From an uncultured Collinsella sp. (GTDB lineage: Bacteria > Actinomycetota > Coriobacteriia > Coriobacteriales > Coriobacteriaceae): a DNA stretch of 59,366 nucleotides. Positions 47,905-56,312 of the stretch are shown here, piece after piece. The translations under genes and the position numbers were made by a program. Position 1 is the first letter of the stretch. Every line of letters begins with the position of its first letter. The stretch is taken from the NCBI GenBank assembly GCA_900545445.1, contig UQZH01000008.1:1-59366 (forward strand), written 5' to 3'. Under the pieces are notes generated by a model that worked only from the letters and a program-made list of their open reading frames with translations, made no database searches and had not been told where the DNA came from.

Positions 47905-49500
47905 ATGGAGACGAACGTTATCTGGCGCAACGCCCGCGCGGCCGTGATCGAGCTTGACGACGGCGGTTACTTTACCTGCGCCGATACGTGGGAGATCTTT
48001 GTCAACGACGAGCCCGCCGGTACCACGAATACGGTCGAGACCTATGTCGACGGCCTGACCCCCGGCAAGCGCAACCTGGTTCGTTTTGTTTGTGGCGAGC
48101 GTGAGCTGAGCGTAGGTGTCACCACGCCGGCTGAGCCCTTTACCATCAACGTTCGCGACTGTGGCGCCAAGGGCGATGCCGAGCATGATGACACCACCAA
48201 CATCCAGGCTGCCATCATGACCTGTCCCAAGGACGGGCGCGTGCTGATTCCCGCCGGTAGCTATCGTATCAAGTCCCTCTTCCTTAAGAGCAATATCAAC
48301 ATCGAGCTCGCCGACGGGGCAGTGCTGCTGGCCCGCCACGATCGTGCCGCGCTTGCCTACATTCCGGGCACGGTCACGGGCAACGAGGGCGCCGGTTATG
48401 CCGGTACCGATATGCTGCCCCTGGGCCGCTGGGAGGGGGAGAGCTTCTCGACCTACTGTTCTACCTTTACGGGTCTGGGCGTGCACGGCGTGTGCATCTA
48501 TGGTCGCGGCGCGATTGACGGTCAGACCGATTTTGCCGAGGACAACTGGTGGAACAAGGACTTTAAGAACATCTTCCGTCCCGAGGAGGGCCGCGAGGTC
48601 GCCCGTCCGCGCATGATCTTCCTGTCCGAGTGCCAAAACGTGAGCCTTGCCGGCTTTACCGTGCGCAACAGCCCGGCGTGGAATATCCATCCCGTCCTGT
48701 GCGAGCATGTCGACGCGCTTTGCCTGTCGATCGAGGGTCCCAAGAACTCCCACAACACCGACGGTTTCGATCCCGAGAGCTGCGGCTTTGTCCGCATCCT
48801 TGGCTGTCAGTTCTCGGTGGGCGATGACTGCATCGCCATCAAGAGCGGCAAGCTGGGCATTGAGCCCGAGCTTCGTCCCGCTACGCACGACGTGCTGATC
48901 TCTCACTGCTACATGCACGATGGTCACGGCGCCGTGGTCCTGGGTTCAGAGGCCGCCGGCGGCATCAAGGACCTTACCGTGAGCAAGTGCCTCTTTGAGC
49001 GCACCGACCGCGGCCTGCGCGTCAAGACCCGCCGCGGGCGCGGCAAGGATGCCGTCAACGAGGGCATTACCTTTGAGCACATTCGCATGGACGAGGTGCT
49101 CACGCCCTTCGTGGTCAACTCCTTCTACTTCTGTGACAAGGACGGCAAGACCGATTACGTGCAGTCTCGCGAGGCGCTGCCTGTCGACGACCGCACGCCC
49201 GGCTTTGGTGCCACGACGTTTTGCGATATCGAGGCCACCAACTGCCATGCTGCCGCGGCCTATATCACGGGTCTGCCCGAGAGCAAAGTAACGCGTCTGA
49301 CGTTCCAGGATGTCCACGTGACCTTCGCGCCGGACGCCGAGCCCTTTGTTCCGGCCATGGCCTGTGGCGTTGAGCCCATGGTGCGTCAGGGCATCATCGC
49401 GCAAAACGTCAAGGTACTCGACCTGCAAAATGTGGTGATCGAGGGCCAGGACGGCGAGGAACTGCAGCTCCAGAACGTCGACAAGGTTATCCGTGCGTAG
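47905..49500 (+). CDS. GH28-family polygalacturonase, cytosolic
   Basis: This 531-residue hydrolase cleaves alpha-1,4-galacturonan. GH28 catalytic motifs are complete: NTD at 284-286 (HNTDGFD), DD at 307-308 (VGDDCIAIKSG), HG at 341-342 (DGHGAVVLGSE) and RVK near 372-374 in place of the usual RIK. Residues about 1-75 form a beta-rich, fibronectin-III-like N-terminal domain, which in the family is typical of exo-acting enzymes. There is no signal peptide, so the substrate must be imported oligogalacturonide. The ATG at 47905 follows TTGAGGGAG. A terminator-like hairpin follows the gene. Confidence 0.92.
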   Translation: METNVIWRNARAAVIELDDGGYFTCADTWEIFVNDEPAGTTNTVETYVDGLTPGKRNLVRFVCGERELSVGVTTPAEPFTINVRDCGAKGDAEHDDTTNIQAAIMTCPKDGRVLIPAGSYRIKSLFLKSNINIELADGAVLLARHDRAALAYIPGTVTGNEGAGYAGTDMLPLGRWEGESFSTYCSTFTGLGVHGVCIYGRGAIDGQTDFAEDNWWNKDFKNIFRPEEGREVARPRMIFLSECQNVSLAGFTVRNSPAWNIHPVLCEHVDALCLSIEGPKNSHNTDGFDPESCGFVRILGCQFSVGDDCIAIKSGKLGIEPELRPATHDVLISHCYMHDGHGAVVLGSEAAGGIKDLTVSKCLFERTDRGLRVKTRRGRGKDAVNEGITFEHIRMDEVLTPFVVNSFYFCDKDGKTDYVQSREALPVDDRTPGFGATTFCDIEATNCHAAAAYITGLPESKVTRLTFQDVHVTFAPDAEPFVPAMACGVEPMVRQGIIAQNVKVLDLQNVVIEGQDGEELQLQNVDKVIRA

Positions 49501-49539
49501 GCGTTTGCTCCTAAACAATTACATTCGGTATGTCGCGGC

Positions 49540-49583
49540 GCGCGATGGGCAGGGCCTTCCCGACCCATTGCGCGATCTTTTTA
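49540..49583 (+). terminator. Terminator after the GH28 gene
   Basis: GCGCGATGGG and CCCATTGCGC pair (one G-T) with a 14-base loop, followed shortly by TTTTTAT. Confidence 0.75.
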
Positions 49584-49599
49584 TATGCCGAAACTGCAA

Positions 49600-49614
49600 C
49601 GTAGACGGTCTACG
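49600..49614. promoter_or_regulatory. 15-bp palindrome before the esterase-fusion gene
   Basis: CGTAGACGGTCTACG has perfect 7-bp arms around one G and lies just before the AAAGGA ribosome site. It may be an operator or a translational hairpin. Confidence 0.4.
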
Positions 49615-49634
49615 ACGAAAGGACGCGGTGACTG

Positions 49635-51800
49635 ATGATGAGTGAGAGACGATTTTTTGAGGTTTCGCTCGAGCGTGCGGGGACATATCACAGTATCTCT
49701 AAGGCCTTGGAGGCAATTGACGAATCCTGTCCGAATGACGGACGGCCGGTGACAATCCATATCGAGCCGGGTGAGTACCGCGAACGGGTCGAGATTCGTC
49801 GCTCGCATGTGACGATTGAGGGAGAGACGGCCGACAGCGTGCGTATCGTGGGCAGCCTGGGTGCCAAGATGCCTTCGGAGGACGGCTCGGGCGTCGACGG
49901 CACGCTCGGCACGTTTAGGACCTATACCGTTTTGGTCGATGCCGACGACGTACGGCTCGAGAACCTCACGATCGAAAACGATGCGGGCGATGGGCGCGAG
50001 GTCGGTCAGGCGATTGCCCTGTATGCTGATGGCGACCGTCTGGTTGTCGATGCCTGCTGCATTAAGGGGCACCAGGACACGCTGTTTTTGGGTCCGCTGC
50101 CGCCGTATGAGGCCAAACCGGGCGGGTTTATAGGACCCAAACAGTATGCGCCGCGCCGGGTGGGGCGCCAGTATTTTCGACGTTGCCGGATCGAGGGCGA
50201 TGTCGACTTTATCTTTGGCGGCGCGCGTGCCTACTTTGAGGGGTGCGAGATTCGCTCGCTCAACCGCGATATGGACGTGAACGGCTACGTGACGGCGGCG
50301 TCGACGCCCGAAGGCGAGCCGCACGGCTTTGTGTTCCACGGCTGTTCGTTTACAGCTCCGGATGGCGTGGCGCCGGATTCGGTCTACCTGGGTCGTCCTT
50401 GGCGCGAATGGGCGCAAACTGTGCTGATCGATTGCTGGCTGGGGCGACATGTCAAGCGCGAAGGCTGGTGGGATTGGAATAAGCCGGCGGCACACAACTG
50501 CGTGCAGTATGCTGGCGCGATTCTGCATGGGCCGGCGGGTGATACTACCGGCTGGGTGCCGTGGGCGAATGAACTCGATGTGATGGTTGCCGCCGGGTAC
50601 GCTCGCGAGCAGGTGCTTGCCGGTGGGGATGGCTGGGATCCCGAGGGCGGCGACGGTGATGCGGTTGAGACGGCTGAACTGTCTGCCAACGGCCGCACCG
50701 TGCACATCGAGACGTACTGCGAAGACGAACCTGCGCTGCGTGCCCGGCTGAAGCGCGAGGGGCGTTCGGCTGCTTTTACGGGCAAGACTCCTGCAGATTT
50801 TGAGGCATGGAAGATTGCGACCAGGACTCGTCTGTACGATGTTTTGGGCCTTTCGCTTATGGACCGCGTCCCGATTGAGATTCGTGAGCTCAGCCGCGTG
50901 CGGGTTGCCGGCGGCATCGTGCGCACCCATGCGATGTTGCAGGTCGAGTGCGATGTTTGGATGCCGTTCTACCTGTTGGAACCGTCTCATCCTAAGCTTG
51001 ATGAGCGGGGACTCAAACGCTGTTATATCTGCCCGCATGGCCATCAGGGAGCGGGTGCTGCAAGCGTAGCCGGTGTTGCGGGCGTGCCGGCTGTCGATGA
51101 TGCCGTGCGTAAGTTCAATTACGACTACGGTCTGCGTTTGGCACGCATGGGATACGTGACCGTCTGCCCTGATGCGCGCGGTTGGGGATACCGTCGTGAC
51201 TGGAAGGGTCAGGGCGATGACGAGAACAGCTACCTGCGCGGTACGTGTCTGAATCAAGCACGTATGGCCGAGCCGCTGGGTCTTACGGTTGCGGGCCTCA
51301 ACGTCTGGGACAACATGCGCTTGATCGATTACTTGGAGGCGCGCGGCGACATTGCCATGGATGACCTGGGTTGCTTTGGTTTTTCGGGTGGCGGCTACAT
51401 GACGTTGTACCTGGCCGCACTCGACCCGCGTGTGCGCAAGGCGTTTGTCTCGGGCTATCTGTACGGTGTCGATGATTCGCTGCTGCATCTCAATGGCAAT
51501 TGCAGCTGCAACTACACGCCCGGACTTTGGCGCTTACTCGACATGGGCGATATTGCCTCGCTCATCGCGCCGCATCCGCTGCTGGTGCAAAGCTGCGAAG
51601 AGGATCATCTGAACGGTTCGCGCGGGCTGAAAAATGTTGACGAGCAGCTCGAGATCGTGCGCGATGCCTACAAGTTGCTGGGTCGCAGAGATGGCCTGCG
51701 GCACGAGGTGTGTCCGGGTGAACACCATCTGGGCGTGGCACATCTTGTCGAGGATATCGAATGGCTCGATTCGCACGTTGCGGAATGCGCCCGTTCATAG
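49635..51800 (+). CDS. Pectin methylesterase (CE8) fused to an alpha/beta-hydrolase esterase
   Basis: This 721-residue two-domain enzyme combines two esterases. Residues about 1-335 are a right-handed beta-helix pectin methylesterase with the family residues in KGHQDTLFLGP (Gln/Asp near 144-150), GDVDFIFGGARA (Asp near 193) and YLGRPWREWA (Arg/Trp near 252-256). Residues about 370-721 are an alpha/beta hydrolase with the nucleophile in FGFSGGGYMT and a C-terminal His in PGEHHLG, resembling acetyl-esterase or dienelactone-hydrolase-like families. I infer removal of methyl and acetyl groups from imported pectin fragments. There is no signal peptide. Start is ATG 49635 or 49638. Confidence 0.87.
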   Translation: MMSERRFFEVSLERAGTYHSISKALEAIDESCPNDGRPVTIHIEPGEYRERVEIRRSHVTIEGETADSVRIVGSLGAKMPSEDGSGVDGTLGTFRTYTVLVDADDVRLENLTIENDAGDGREVGQAIALYADGDRLVVDACCIKGHQDTLFLGPLPPYEAKPGGFIGPKQYAPRRVGRQYFRRCRIEGDVDFIFGGARAYFEGCEIRSLNRDMDVNGYVTAASTPEGEPHGFVFHGCSFTAPDGVAPDSVYLGRPWREWAQTVLIDCWLGRHVKREGWWDWNKPAAHNCVQYAGAILHGPAGDTTGWVPWANELDVMVAAGYAREQVLAGGDGWDPEGGDGDAVETAELSANGRTVHIETYCEDEPALRARLKREGRSAAFTGKTPADFEAWKIATRTRLYDVLGLSLMDRVPIEIRELSRVRVAGGIVRTHAMLQVECDVWMPFYLLEPSHPKLDERGLKRCYICPHGHQGAGAASVAGVAGVPAVDDAVRKFNYDYGLRLARMGYVTVCPDARGWGYRRDWKGQGDDENSYLRGTCLNQARMAEPLGLTVAGLNVWDNMRLIDYLEARGDIAMDDLGCFGFSGGGYMTLYLAALDPRVRKAFVSGYLYGVDDSLLHLNGNCSCNYTPGLWRLLDMGDIASLIAPHPLLVQSCEEDHLNGSRGLKNVDEQLEIVRDAYKLLGRRDGLRHEVCPGEHHLGVAHLVEDIEWLDSHVAECARS

Positions 51801-51869
51801 CCCCTCGGCATGCTGCGAATAAACGGTACGTTCCTGTATGACCGCCGATGGGCGGATGAGGAGAAGATT

Positions 51870-52538
51870 ATGGAAACGAAGAGCTTGAGTGAATCGACCA
51901 TTTGCTGCTTTGGCGATTCGACCACATGGGGCGATAACGGATGCGGCGCAGGCGGTAACGACATCTCCTGGACTTCGCATCTGGGCGCGTTGCTGGGAGG
52001 CGCGGTCGTCGAGAACTTTGGCATCAAGGGTTCGCGTATCGCCATCAAGGCCGACCGTACCGATTCATTTGTCGAGCGCTTGGACGGCATCGACGATGCG
52101 GCCGATGTCTATGTTGTCTTTGGCGGCGTTAACGACTTTAGCCGCAACGTGCCGCTTGGCGAGTTGGGCAGCACCGATGCGCATGAGTTCTATGGTGCGG
52201 TCGACTATCTGATCCGAACCATCACGGCGCGCTCACCTCAGGCAAAGCTCGTGTTTATGACGCCATGCAAGACGAGTGGTAAGCACGAGAAGGATATCCC
52301 GGCAAGCGATGAGGCGAACCATTTGGGTCTGACGCAAGACGCCTACGTGCGAGCGATACTCGAGGTCTGTGACCGTTACTCCGTTCCGGTGATTGACCTG
52401 TATGCGCAAAGCGGCATCAGCCCGTTTTTGCCGGAGCACCGCGAACTCTATATGCCGGACGGCCTGCATTACAGCCCGGCTGGCTATGAGCGCCTGGCGC
52501 ATCGCATCGCCGCGGGTCTCACCGCCGTTTGCCGCTAA
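51870..52538 (+). CDS. SGNH/GDSL-family esterase
   Basis: This 222-residue hydrolase has block I FGDSTTWGDNG (Ser near 17), block III GGVNDFS (Asn) and block V DGLHYSPAGY with the catalytic Asp-x-x-His. The family includes rhamnogalacturonan acetylesterases, and the neighbours suggest deacetylation of pectin fragments. The ATG at 51870 follows GAGGAG; a start 20 codons earlier lacks a site. It lies 69 bases after the methylesterase-fusion gene, in the same direction. No signal peptide is visible, so it is probably cytosolic. Confidence 0.87.
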   Translation: METKSLSESTICCFGDSTTWGDNGCGAGGNDISWTSHLGALLGGAVVENFGIKGSRIAIKADRTDSFVERLDGIDDAADVYVVFGGVNDFSRNVPLGELGSTDAHEFYGAVDYLIRTITARSPQAKLVFMTPCKTSGKHEKDIPASDEANHLGLTQDAYVRAILEVCDRYSVPVIDLYAQSGISPFLPEHRELYMPDGLHYSPAGYERLAHRIAAGLTAVCR

Positions 52539-52566
52539 AAGTCTGCCGTTTGCGGGGAATATAGGG

Positions 52567-52619
52567 TTAACGTTCACCCTATATTCCCCGTTCGCGTTAC
52601 ACTAGGGGTAACGTTCACC
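52567..52619. promoter_or_regulatory. Paired operators and promoter of the GH105 gene
   Basis: TTAACGTTCACC (from 52567) and GTAACGTTCACC (from 52608) are imperfect copies of the TGAACGTTCA palindrome with centres 41 bp apart. TTCACC (52573-52578) and TTACAC/TACACT (52597-52603) can serve as -35 and -10. The pairing matches the two other promoters of the regulon. Confidence 0.7.
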
Positions 52620-52645
52620 TATCGTTTATGTCAGAGGGGACAGCA

Positions 52646-53884
52646 ATGGGTTGCAATCAAATCCTGGACCGTTATATCGAGCAGTTGATCGAAACCTCTA
52701 CGCCGCAGGCGCCGGCTTGGAATATCGAAAAGATTCGCGCCGGCAAGGAGAACACCTGGAACTATATTGACGGCTGCATGATCAAGGCGCTCATCGAGCT
52801 GTACGAGATCACGGGTGAGCAGCGCTACCTGACCTTTGCCGATGACTACATCGATTTCTTTGTCCAGGACGACGGTACCATAAAGCATTACAACCCCGAG
52901 GAGTACAACCTCGATAACGTCAATGCGGGCAAGACCCTCTACAAGCTCTATGACCTGGTGGGCAAGCCCAAGTACCGTGCCGCCATGGACACCATCTACC
53001 GCCAGCTCGAGACCCAGCCGCGCACCAAAGAAGGCGTGTTTTGGCACAAGGCCGTCTATCCCAACCAGATCTGGCTCGATGGCATGTATATGGCCCAGCC
53101 GTTCTACATGCAGTACGAGCTGAGCTTCCACAACCGTCGTGCCTGCTCGGACAGCTTCCATATGTTCCAGGTCGTGCATGACCTGATGCGCAACCCCCTC
53201 AACGGTCTGTACTATCACGCTTACGACGCGAGCCGCAAACAGTTCTGGTGCGACCCGGTCACCGGCCTTTCGGCTAACTTCTGGCTGCGCGCCGAGGGCT
53301 GGTTTGCCATGGCACTCATCGATACCTGGGAGCTCATGCCGCCTTCGATGTCAGCCGAGAAGGACGAGATTCGCAAGATGTTCCACGACCTGATCGATGC
53401 CATGCTGCCGTATCAGGACGAGAAGACCGGCATGTGGCATCAGGTCATCAACCTGCCCAATATCGCCCCCAACTACCTGGAGGAGTCTGGTAGCGCGATT
53501 TTTGCCAATGCCATCATGAAGGGCGTGCGTCTAGGCGTGCTGGGCGAGCGTTACTACCAGTACGGCCGTCGCGCCTTCGACGGCATCTGCGAGACCTGCC
53601 TGTCCGAGCATGATGGACAGCTGGCGCTCGACAACATCTGCCTGGTCGCGGGCTTGGGAAACACCGCGCACCGCGAGGGCACGTTTGGTTACTACATGAG
53701 CGAGCCTATCGTCAAAAACGATGCGAAGGGCGTGGCGCCGCTGGTGCTTGCCTATATCGAGACCATGCATCACGACAAACTGGCCGGCAGGCATGACCCG
53801 CTTGCTCCCTCGGGCGTGTGCTCTATCGAGGACCCGTTTGGCGGATACACCCCGGGCATCAACGCTCATAAGGGATGTGAATAA
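52646..53884 (+). CDS. GH105-family unsaturated rhamnogalacturonyl/galacturonyl hydrolase
   Basis: This 412-residue (alpha/alpha)6-barrel enzyme releases a terminal unsaturated uronic acid from lyase-generated pectin oligomers by hydrating its double bond. Characteristic segments are NTWNYIDGCMIKALIELYE, the catalytic-Asp region QIWLDGMYMAQPFY near 136-149 (Asp near 141) and the WLRAEGWFAMALIDTWE stretch near 213, as in YteR/YesR. It has no signal peptide. The ATG at 52646 is preferred because AGAGGGGACAG precedes it; ATG 52628 is six codons earlier. The next gene starts 2 bases after the stop. Confidence 0.9.
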   Translation: MGCNQILDRYIEQLIETSTPQAPAWNIEKIRAGKENTWNYIDGCMIKALIELYEITGEQRYLTFADDYIDFFVQDDGTIKHYNPEEYNLDNVNAGKTLYKLYDLVGKPKYRAAMDTIYRQLETQPRTKEGVFWHKAVYPNQIWLDGMYMAQPFYMQYELSFHNRRACSDSFHMFQVVHDLMRNPLNGLYYHAYDASRKQFWCDPVTGLSANFWLRAEGWFAMALIDTWELMPPSMSAEKDEIRKMFHDLIDAMLPYQDEKTGMWHQVINLPNIAPNYLEESGSAIFANAIMKGVRLGVLGERYYQYGRRAFDGICETCLSEHDGQLALDNICLVAGLGNTAHREGTFGYYMSEPIVKNDAKGVAPLVLAYIETMHHDKLAGRHDPLAPSGVCSIEDPFGGYTPGINAHKGCE

Positions 53885-53885
53885 C

Positions 53886-54791
53886 GTGGGGGCTATTACT
53901 CCGGGCGTACGTTTGCACGACCTTCCGCAGGGGACCGTCGAGGAACGCATTCGCATGGCGGGAGAGCTGGGCTTTTCGTGCATTCAACTGCCGAGCAAGG
54001 TGCTCTACGCATCGATGGGGATCGATCGAGGCGGCCTGACCCACGAGCTTGCCGACCATTTGCGTGCGGTGCTCGACGAGGCGGGCGTTTCGGTCGCCGT
54101 GCTCGGCTGTTATAAGAATCTGGCGACGCCCGATCGCCAACAGCTCATGGATAACTTTGCCGAGTACGAGGCATGCTTGAACTTTGCCCAGATGCTCGGC
54201 GGATGCCCGGTTGGCACCGAGACCGGTCGCCCCAATGCACAGAACCGCGTTGCTGACGACCGCATGACCGATGAGTCACTCGATGCGTTTGCAGACGGGC
54301 TTGCACGCGTCTGCGATCGGGCCGAGGCCGTGGGTGGGCAAATTTTGATCGAGCCTGGTTGGAACGAAACGGTCAACACGCCGGATCGCTGCCGTGAGGT
54401 GCTAGAGCGCGTCTCGAGTCCGTCGCTCGGCGTGATCTATGACCCGGTATCACTGCTGCACCCCAGTGTTGTTGACGAAGCGCAGGAAATCACCGCGCGC
54501 ATGCTCTACTTATGCGGCAGTAAGATCCGCGCGCTGCACGCCAAGGATTTTGAGGTCGTTGATAACGAGGACGAAGCCGGTTGGTGCGACGGTACGGGTT
54601 CGCGCCTGGTGTGCCACGGCGTGGGCGAGACGGGACGATATGACTTTGAGCCCGTGGTGGCCTGGGCGGCTGCCGCCTGCCCTGGGATTCCCTGCGTGGT
54701 CGAGAACAGCGTGCCGGCGACGGCGGCTGACTGCCTGGCGACACTCAAGCACATGTCCGCTCGCTGCGGGGCTTCGCATCGCGAGTTATAG
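53886..54791 (+). CDS. Sugar-phosphate isomerase/epimerase-like TIM-barrel protein
   Basis: This 301-residue protein of the xylose-isomerase-like barrel family (AP endonuclease 2 superfamily) shows ERIRMAGELGFSCIQLPSK near the start. Metal-ligand candidates occur in ILIEPGWNET (Glu), GVIYDPVSLLHP (Asp), IRALHAKDFEV (His, Asp) and a final CVVENS (Glu). The gene starts at GTG 53886 just after the GH105 stop, with AAGGGATG inside the GH105 end, so the two are coupled. It may process a sugar acid or 2-keto sugar from pectin breakdown, but the reaction cannot be named. Confidence 0.8.
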   Translation: MGAITPGVRLHDLPQGTVEERIRMAGELGFSCIQLPSKVLYASMGIDRGGLTHELADHLRAVLDEAGVSVAVLGCYKNLATPDRQQLMDNFAEYEACLNFAQMLGGCPVGTETGRPNAQNRVADDRMTDESLDAFADGLARVCDRAEAVGGQILIEPGWNETVNTPDRCREVLERVSSPSLGVIYDPVSLLHPSVVDEAQEITARMLYLCGSKIRALHAKDFEVVDNEDEAGWCDGTGSRLVCHGVGETGRYDFEPVVAWAAAACPGIPCVVENSVPATAADCLATLKHMSARCGASHREL

Positions 54792-54894
54792 CATTGGCTT
54801 TTGCCGTGTCGGCAGATTGAGATTACCTGTATGGGGGCGGCGGTGAAGGGTCTTTATCGTCGCCCCATTGGATTGCATTAAAAAGGGGAGTTGC

Positions 54895-56112
54895 GTGGCT
54901 ATCCACATTGTCGAAGAGGCGAATCGTTGCCTGGGTTGTAAAAGGGCGTTCTGTCAGCTTAAGGGCTGCCCGGTTCAGACGCCTATTCCGCAGGTCATCG
55001 ACTTGTTCAAACAGCGCCGTCTAGAAGAGGCGGGCGAGCTGCTGTTCCAGAACAATCCCATGAGCGCGGTCTGCTCTATGGTGTGCAACCATTCGGGCCA
55101 GTGCGAGGGTGCTTGCATCCAGGGCCGCAAGGGCGCACCCGTACATTTCTCGAGCATCGAGCACTACATCTCCACAGCGTATTTAGATCGTAAGGAGTGG
55201 ACGCCCGCGCCGTCGTGTGGCAAACAGGTTGCTGTGGTCGGTTCCGGTCCCGCCGGTATTACCGTGGCCATTAAGATGGCCCAGCTGGGCTGTGCCGTCA
55301 CGGTATTTGAACAGCGCCCCGAGATCGGCGGTGTGCTGGAATACGGTATCCCCGAGTTCCGCCTGCCCCGTGCGCTCGTACAAAAGTACCGTCACGTGAT
55401 GTGCTCGCTTGGCGTGCGCGTGCGCCCCTCGACCACCATTGGTGGCGCGCTGCATATCGACGACCTGCTGCGCGACGGCTACGATGCGGTCTTTGTTGGT
55501 ACCGGTACCTGGCGTGCCCGCAAACTGGGCATTCCCGGCGAGTCGCGCGGCAACGTGCTGTTTGGTATCGATTACCTGGTCGATCCCACGAGCGTGGCTA
55601 TCGGGCAGAACGTGGCGGTCATCGGTGCCGGTAATGTGGCCATGGATGTGGCCCGCACGGCGCTGCGTTCGGGTGCTCGCAAGGTCACTGTGTATGCACG
55701 CTCGCGCCATATCTCGGCCATCGACGACGAGGTCGAGCTGACCGAGCTTGACGGTGCCGAGATTGTGTGCGGCAAGGCGATCTGCGCCATCGACGATAAC
55801 GGTCCGGTGTTCGAGACGGCTATCTTTGACGAGGACAACAATGTGGTGGGCTACGAGGAAGAGCTCGACCATGCGTCTGCCGACACAGTTGTGATTGCGG
55901 CTTCGCAGGTGCCCAAGGACAAGCTTGTGCTTACGACGGGTGGTCTGGAGACCGACCATCGCGGCCTGCTTTCGGTCGACGAGAACGGCATGACCACCGT
56001 GCCCGGCGTCTTTGCCGCCGGCGATGTGGTTAACGGCCCGCTCACCGTGGTTCATGCCGTGGCAGGCGCCAAGCTCGCCGTCGAAGGCATGACTGCCTAT
56101 TTGGGTCTCTAA
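54895..56112 (+). CDS. NAD(P)-dependent oxidoreductase resembling glutamate synthase small subunit
   Basis: This 405-residue flavoprotein begins with a Cys-rich iron-sulfur domain (CLGCKRAFCQLKGCP near 11-25, and CSMVCNHSGQCEGAC near 60-75) as in GltD and related electron-bifurcating subunits. FAD binding follows (VAVVGSGPAGIT near 111), then an NAD(P) site (VAVIGAGNVAMDVART near 239) and a final FAD segment VFAAGDVVNGPLTVVHAVAGAK. No large glutamate synthase subunit is adjacent. A flavoprotein of the old-yellow-enzyme class follows, so it may pass electrons to that enzyme. GTG 54895 is supported by AAAGGGGAG. Confidence 0.85.
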   Translation: MAIHIVEEANRCLGCKRAFCQLKGCPVQTPIPQVIDLFKQRRLEEAGELLFQNNPMSAVCSMVCNHSGQCEGACIQGRKGAPVHFSSIEHYISTAYLDRKEWTPAPSCGKQVAVVGSGPAGITVAIKMAQLGCAVTVFEQRPEIGGVLEYGIPEFRLPRALVQKYRHVMCSLGVRVRPSTTIGGALHIDDLLRDGYDAVFVGTGTWRARKLGIPGESRGNVLFGIDYLVDPTSVAIGQNVAVIGAGNVAMDVARTALRSGARKVTVYARSRHISAIDDEVELTELDGAEIVCGKAICAIDDNGPVFETAIFDEDNNVVGYEEELDHASADTVVIAASQVPKDKLVLTTGGLETDHRGLLSVDENGMTTVPGVFAAGDVVNGPLTVVHAVAGAKLAVEGMTAYLGL

Positions 56113-56129
56113 CACATCCCATCCATTAG

Positions 56130-56192
56130 TTGCGGTGAAATACGGACTGTTTTGGCTATCAAAGGCCTTATCTACTCCGTATTCCACCACAA
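56130..56192. repeat. 63-bp hairpin element (copy 1)
   Basis: Ends TTGCGGTGAAATA and TATTCCACCACAA are complementary with G-T pairs; inner arm bases CGGA/TCCG continue the stem. It is the same length and has the same left end as the element at 59068-59130, with different inner arms that still pair. It lies 18 bases after the previous gene. Confidence 0.75.
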
Positions 56193-56312
56193 CTTTTTTA
56201 TGAGGGTCGGGATTGAAGGTGGGGAGTGCGAGCGAGTACGAATGCGGCGGATACTGATACGATAGGTACGTTAGCAACTGCCGCCGAGCGGCTCAAACGA
56301 AAGGAAGCCTGT

